From positions 60,713,087 to 60,777,086 of the forward strand of contig NC_080678.1 of NCBI RefSeq assembly GCF_030445035.2: DNA of 64,000 bases, given 5' to 3'. Position numbers and translations under genes: made by a program. Origin of the DNA: Dasypus novemcinctus (lineage: Eukaryota; Chordata; Mammalia; Cingulata; Dasypodidae). Position 1 is the stretch's first letter; every line of letters begins with the position of its first letter. Of this stretch, positions 58,517 to 64,000 are shown in pieces. The notes beneath the pieces were generated by a model. It was not told where the DNA came from, made no database searches, and saw only the letters and a program-made list of their open reading frames with translations.

Positions 58517-58981
58517 TCTTAGTTTTCCAACTGCTAAAGCATACACAATACAATGGGTTGGTTCAAACAGCAGAATTTATTGGCTCATGGTTCTGAGGCC
58601 AGGATAAAGTCTAAAACTGAGGTGTCAGCAAGACAATACTTTCTCCCAGAAAACTGTGACAATCTGGCTGCTGGCAATCCTTACTCCTTGACTTTTCCAT
58701 CACATGACAGTGCATATGGCCATGTCTTTTCCTTTCTCCTCCAGTTCCAATGATTTATGGCTTCCAGATGCTCCCTGTGGCTTCTCTCTTCTTCTGACTT
58801 TTATTCTGCTTATGAAGGATGCCAGTATTTCCAGATTAAAGCCTAACCTGATTTAGCTGGGCCATATTTTAAGTGAAGTAAATCTCAAAGTGACCTTAAT
58901 TACAATAGACCCACACCCACCAGAATGTGGACCAAGACAAAGAATATGTCCGAACTGGGCTACACAATTCAGTCCACATCA
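58517..58981 (-). mobile_element. LTR-like/medium-reiteration repeat
   Basis: On the minus strand it ends with the complement of 'ttagttttccaactgctaa' and 'caatgggttggttcaaaca' and carries a caataaattc signal. It is related to 54,690-55,018. The body has 'ctgttattctgcttat'-like and 'gatttagctgggccatatt' phrases. No TSD was confirmed. Confidence 0.6.
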
Positions 58982-59763
58982 GTGAGGTAGAAAGGATGGA
59001 GTGCTTGGCCCCTCAAAGGTGGTAAGATAAAATGAGGTTGCTTAATTCATATTTTGTTATCATCTTTACTTCTAAAGACATTGCTTTAAAGTTTATATAA
59101 CAGTAATTACAACTATGAGAGAATCAGAATCACAAATACATGTGGTAATTAAAAGAAAGGATATAGTATTCTAAATATATCCAGGTTAAGAAACATTTTT
59201 GCTGAGATGACTGTATTTGAGGAAACTAAGAAATTATTCTTAAGAATAATTTAGCACATGTAATTTGTCACCTACTCAGCAGCATAACCCTCCTTAACCA
59301 TTGAGGCATACAGACCAGCCTACCATCCATGGTAATTAAAATAGTCTGTGTAAATTATCATTTTGATAAGCCATAGATGTAAGATCAAATCTCTTAGGAA
59401 CCTCTGCAAAAAGGTTGCCTTCTTTAATAAAGAGACCTGAAGGATGAAACTTACTTCTATTCAAATGAAGCATAACTTTTTAAGCATATCACTAAAATTG
59501 CCACAGGCATCTGGTACTATGAAGAAATAATACCTTCTATAGTTATAATAGCTATGAAGAGATAGGGTCCCTGGGCTACTGAATTCATAAACTGTGGAAC
59601 TATCCTGTCTCTAGATTTTTTTTTTTTAATTTCAATGACAATTCTGCTATTGTTTAAACTTCTTTGGTTGGATCTTCTATTTTCTTCAGGGAAAAACATT
59701 CAATGTGATACAACTAGAGTTACAAAATTATCTTTTTTTTTTTTTTTTTCCTTTTTTTTTCAG
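58982..59763. other. AT-rich unique sequence
   Basis: No gene or family recognised. T-runs at 59,619-59,628 and 59,732-59,760. Confidence 0.3.
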
Positions 59764-59821
59764 AGAGAGATATATAGTTGACTTCCAGAAAACATGGACC
59801 ATGAGGTTGATATTGACCCTG
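59764..59821 (+). other. Candidate host exon (unassigned gene)
   Basis: A long pyrimidine tract ending ccttttttttcag precedes, and CTG|gtcagt follows, enclosing 58 bases. One frame is open (ERYIVDFQKTWTMRLILTL). Alternatively the ATG at 59,794 has a good context (aacATGG) and would open a different frame. The poly-T could equally be the tail of an unseen antisense retroelement, so this is only a candidate. Confidence 0.25.
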
Positions 59822-59842
59822 GTCAGTATTTTTTTAATCTTT

Positions 59843-61118
59843 CTTTTTTTTTTTTCTTTTTTTTTTTTTATTGACTTTGTAATAATATTACATCAAAAAT
59901 ATATATGTGAGGTCCCATTCAACCCCGCTCCCCCACCCCCCCCTCTCCCCCCCCAACAACACTCGTTCCCATCATCATGACACATCCATTGGATTTGGTA
60001 AGTACATCTTTGGGCACCTCTGCACCTCATAGTCAATGGTCCACATCATGGCCCATACTCTCCTCCATTCCATCCAGTGGGCCCTGTGAGGATTTACAAT
60101 GTCCGGTGATTGCCTCTGAAGCACCATCCAGGGCAGCTCCATGTCCCAAAGACACCTCCACCTCTCATCTCTTCCTGCCTTTCCCCATACCCATCTTCCA
60201 CCATGTCCACTTTTCTCAATCCAATACCACCTCTTCTATGTGGACATTGGATTGGTTGTGTCCATTGCACCTCTATATCAAGAGGAGGCTCAAATTCCAC
60301 ATGGATGCTGGATGCAATCCTCCCATTTTCAGTTGTAATCACTCTAGGCTCCATGGTGTGGTGATTGTCCTTCTTCAACTCCATCTTAGCTGAGTGTGGT
60401 AAGTCCAATAAATCAGATTGTAGGTGCTGGAGTCTGTTGAGGCTCAGGACCTGGCTATCACATTGTCAGTCCAGAGATTCAAATCCCCTAAATATATCTT
60501 AAATCCCAACGTTAACTGCACCTCCAGCACATTAGCATGAAAGTCTTATGAAGGGAGATCCCATCTGAGTCCAGATTCATCACACATAAACACCATTTCC
60601 AGAGAGGGGCCATCTGCCCTGGTAGTTAACCCCATCGGCCATGGCCATAACTCTCATGGGTCTCTTTAGCCTTCAAAGGAACCAACATCTGGGGGTTGTA
60701 TCTGCTTTATCTGTCTCTCTGACTCTGCTCAGTTGTGCATGAGGGCAATCCTTCTGCCAGCCTCCAGACTCTTTTTTAGAAACTCGTAGCCATATAAACT
60801 CATTTCTCCTTTCCATTTCCCCCTTACTTTAGGTCAAACAGCATTTTAAAGTCATGTTATTTTATGTAGACATGGATATTCTGCTGATCCGCATTGAACC
60901 TTCCGTATAAGGTCCTTTTCCAGTTGCATCATCAGTTGGTATTTGATAGTGGTCCCTCGTTGCCAGGGAGGCTCGTCCCCGGGTGTCATGTCCCACGCTG
61001 GAGGGAAGGCATTGCATTTACATGCTGAGTTTGGCTTCGAGACTGGCCACATTTGAGTAACATGAAGGCTGACAGGAGGAAATTCCCAGGCACAATGTTG
61101 CTCTAGGCCTTGTTCTTA
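59843..61118 (-). mobile_element. 5'-truncated young L1, 3'UTR only
   Basis: On the minus strand it matches the 3'UTR of the 36-kb L1 from about 44,420 to its end. The T-run at 59,848-59,871 is its A tail. The L1 similarity stops at about 61,118. No ORF2 is included. Differences from the 36-kb copy are few, so it is also young. Confidence 0.93.
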
Positions 61119-61625
61119 TTTTTGAGAGAGTATTAGATTTATAGGAAAACTGAACAAATTACAGAGTTCCCATATACTCTGTCCACCCATACTTCCATTC
61201 ACAGTTTATTGTATTGTTATGAATTAGTGTGGTATATGTGTTACAATTGGTGAACCAATATTGATACCTTATTATTAACTGAAGTTCATAGTTTACATTA
61301 GGGCTAACCCTTCCTATTGTACAGTTCTATGGGTTTTGACAAATGCCTAATGCCATGTGTCTAACATTATATTATCATACAGAGTAATTTCACTGCCCTA
61401 AAAAAATGTCCCATGTTCAACCTATTCTAATTCCACTTCCATGTGAATGCTTGACAATCACTGATGATTTTACTGTCTCCATAAATTTGTGTTTTCCAGA
61501 ATGTAATATAGCTGAAATCATACTACATGTAGCATTTTCAGATCAGTCTTTTTTACTTATATGAAAGTCTTTCACAATATTCTTTTAAAGTTCCTCCATG
61601 GCTTTTCCTGCTTGGTAGCTCATTT
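61118..61625 (-). mobile_element. Old L1 3'UTR, antisense
   Basis: 'tattagatttataggaaaac', 'acagagttcccatatactc', 'ggtgaaccaatattgatac', 'gggttttgacaaatgccta' and 'ttggtagctcatttc' are the complement of the 3'UTR and late part of an old mammalian L1 (L1M type). Flanked on each side by young L1 3' ends, which appear to have inserted in or next to it. Confidence 0.7.
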
Positions 61626-64000
61626 CTTTTTTCTTTTTTTTTTTTTTTTTATTGACTTTGTAATAATATTACATTAAAAATATATATGTGAGGTCCCATT
61701 CAACCCCACCCCCCCACCCCCCCTCTCCCCCCCCAACAACACTCATTCCCATCATCATGACACATCCATTGGATTTGGTAAGTACATCTTTGGACAAGTC
61801 TGCACCACAAAGACAATGGTCCACATCATGGCCCATACTCTCCTCCATTCCATCCAGTGAGCCCTGTGAGGATCCACGATGTCTGGTGATCACCCCCGAG
61901 GCGCCATCCAGGGCAGCTCCACGTCCCAAATACGCCCCCACCTCTCATCTCTTCCTGCCCTTCCCCATACCCATCGTCCACCATGTCCACTTTTCCCAAT
62001 CCAATGCCACCTCTTCTATGTGGACATTGGATTGGTTGTGTCCATTGCACCTCTATGTCGAGAGGAGGCTCAGATTCCACATGGATGCTGGATGCAATCC
62101 TCCCATTTTCAGTTGTAATCACTCTAGGCTCCATGGTGTGGTGATTGTCCTTCTTCAACTCCATCTTAGCTGAGTGTGGTAAGTCCAATAAATCAGATTG
62201 TAGGTGCTGGAGTCTGTTGAGGCTCAGGACCTGGCTATCACATTGTCAGTCCAGAGATTCAAATCCCCTAAATATATCTTAAATCCCAACGTTAACTGCA
62301 CCTCCAGCACATTAGCATGAAAGTCTTATGAAGGGAGATCCCATCTGAGTCCAGATTCATCACACATAAACACCATTTCCAGAGAGGGGCCATCTGCCCT
62401 GGTAGTTAACCCCATCAGCCATGGCCATAACTCTCATGGGTCTCTTTAGCCTTCAAAGGAACCAACATCTGGGGGTTGTATCTGCTTTATCTGTCTCTCT
62501 GACTCTGCTCAGTTGTGCATGAGGGCAATCCTTCTGCCAGCCTCCAGACTCTTTTTTAGAAACTCGTAGCCATATAAACTCATTTCTCCTTTCCATTTCC
62601 CCCTTACTTTAGGTCAAACAGCATTTTAAAGTCATGTTGTTTTATGTAGACATGGATATTCTGCTGATCCGCATTGAACCTTCCGTATAAGGTCCTTTTC
62701 CAGTTGCATCATCAGTTGGTATTTGATAGTGGTCCCTCGTTGCCAGGGAGGCTCGTCCCCGGGTGTCATGTCCCACGCTGGAGGGAAGGCATTGCATTTA
62801 CATGCTGAGTTTGGCTTTGAGACTGGCCACATTTGAGTAACATGAAGGCTGACAGGAGGAAATTCCCAGGCACAATGTTGCTCTAGGCCTTGTTCTTGTT
62901 TTAGGTTTATCAGCTCACAAGCATAGTCATTAGCATCAGGGGCTCACTGTTGAACCCTCACTCCCTCCCGGTCCCCGCCGCTGTACCTGGGAGACTATCG
63001 CTGCTCCCCTAGGGACCACGACAGAGCACCACTGGCCAGGAACCCAGTACCCCCCCTGCTGGGTTTTTAATTGTTGCCACTATGAGTATATCCAATCATT
63101 ACCATGCACCCTGGACATATGTTCTGTACAGCTCCCTGTCAGCCATATATCACCTGTCATTGGTATCCCATACCAGTATCCCTCCATTGCCATTGTAGAA
63201 ACACTCTGTGATCCAGAACTCCCCGAAATTTGAAGCCCAATATAATGTCATGGTCCCTTACTAGGGAATGGCATATAGCAATGGGTTTAAAGGATAGCTA
63301 AAGAACTTGGATAAAGTTAGATAAAGAACTTAGATAAAGAATGTTGACTTGAAAAAATTCCACATCCTATCCTTTCCTCCCCCCCCCTAATTATTCAGCG
63401 TTTCTTCGTAGGAGTCCTAGACCACAGCAATGCATATATATAATATACAGCACTCCCATACACCCACCACAACACCTTTTCCTTCCACAGCGATACTCTT
63501 ACACCCTATTCACATCATATATACTTAAGGTGATGTACAGAGTCTGAGATATTAGCTTTCTAACATGGTAATATCTGTGCTTACATTATGGTGCATACTT
63601 TAGGATACACAGTTTTTTACATTTTTAGTTCTCCTATGTTTTACATTATGGTTTACATTATCAGTCTGTCGTCTCCTATATGTTATGGTGTAATATTACA
63701 TGTTTTATGTCCATCCTTGTGTACTCTCAAGAAACTCCTCCCTTGCCCCCCATTTACTTTGGTTCCACACATTTAACGTCCATTTTCCCTTCCACCTTGG
63801 TGCCCACAGTGACAGTCAACCTCCGTTTCCTGAGGAGCCACTTCCAGAGATAGATGGAATAGTGTTTAGGGCCTAACTTGCTCATCTGCCCCAATGCCCT
63901 GGGAGCCACCCTTTCTCTCGAGGGATAGAGTTCCCTCTATTTGGTGGCATTAGTCCTCCCCAGGATGTGGGTCCACCCCCACTCTCACTACTTGGGATTC
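61626..64000 (-). mobile_element. Young L1 3' end, continuing past the window
   Basis: On the minus strand it matches the 36-kb L1 3'UTR from about 43,327 to the end; the T-run at 61,628-61,650 is its A tail. At least 2.37 kb is present and similarity is unbroken at position 64,000, so the element may extend into ORF2 outside. The G-run of the 36-kb copy (43,940) appears here as a shorter C-run at about 63,378. Confidence 0.93.

Noticed and set aside
61669-61941. 90-codon minus-strand frame that aligns end to end with an 89-codon frame in the old L1 3'UTR at 21,414-21,683
   Set aside because: The resemblance is explained by nucleotide homology of the two 3'UTRs. In the 36-kb copy the same frame is broken by a stop, so conservation of coding is not supported.
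1-64000. CRISPR arrays, operons, prophage or other prokaryotic systems
   Set aside because: Composition, repeat families and retrotransposon structure are mammalian. No regularly spaced repeats other than the 51-bp promoter array were seen.

Overview
The window is a piece of mammalian nuclear genome with no confident host protein-coding gene in it. Nearly everything recognisable is an interspersed repeat. Three things point to a xenarthran, most likely an armadillo: several tRNA-Ala-derived SINEs resembling the DAS family, L1 subfamilies with an unusual 3' end, and old pan-mammalian MIR/L2 relics in the background. The species call is an inference from repeat type.

Layout. 1-940: antisense promoter end of a young-type L1 whose body lies off the left edge. 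1.4-2.7 kb: old L1 3' end split by a SINE with target-site duplications (TSDs). 4.9-9.3 kb: quiet sequence with MIR and L2 relics. 9.5-11 kb: antisense old L1 with a SINE. 11-15.1 kb: antisense retrocopy of EAF1 (ELL-associated factor 1), split by a solo LTR. 16-22.3 kb: decayed old L1 carrying three nested insertions. 23.3-30.2 kb: degenerate class I endogenous retrovirus (ERV) with both LTRs, a primer site, a 4-bp TSD and another family's solo LTR inside it. 30-34.7 kb: L1 3' fragments and two more solo LTRs with TSDs.

36,160-45,706 is the centrepiece: a full-length L1 of about 9.5 kb with a 14-bp TSD. It has a GC-rich 5'UTR with a 51-bp tandem promoter array, an intact ORF1 and an ORF2 carrying only two lesions (one nonsense codon, one 1-nt deletion). 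Its 3'UTR of about 2.8 kb is much longer than usual for a mammalian L1. Two more copies of that 3' end lie in reverse orientation at 59.8-61.1 kb and from 61.6 kb to the right edge.

47.4-54.7 kb: antisense L1 ORF2, a SINE and a decayed sense L1 interrupted by another SINE with TSDs. 54.7-59 kb: two LTR-like repeats and L2 relics.

The elements are linked as parasite and hosts. L1 ORF2p is the machinery that normally mobilises SINEs and makes retrocopies such as EAF1, and the A-rich start of the candidate EAF1 TSD fits that mechanism. Three short unique stretches (34,856-34,918; 47,096-47,178; 59,764-59,821) look like possible exons of an unidentified host gene; they are candidates only.
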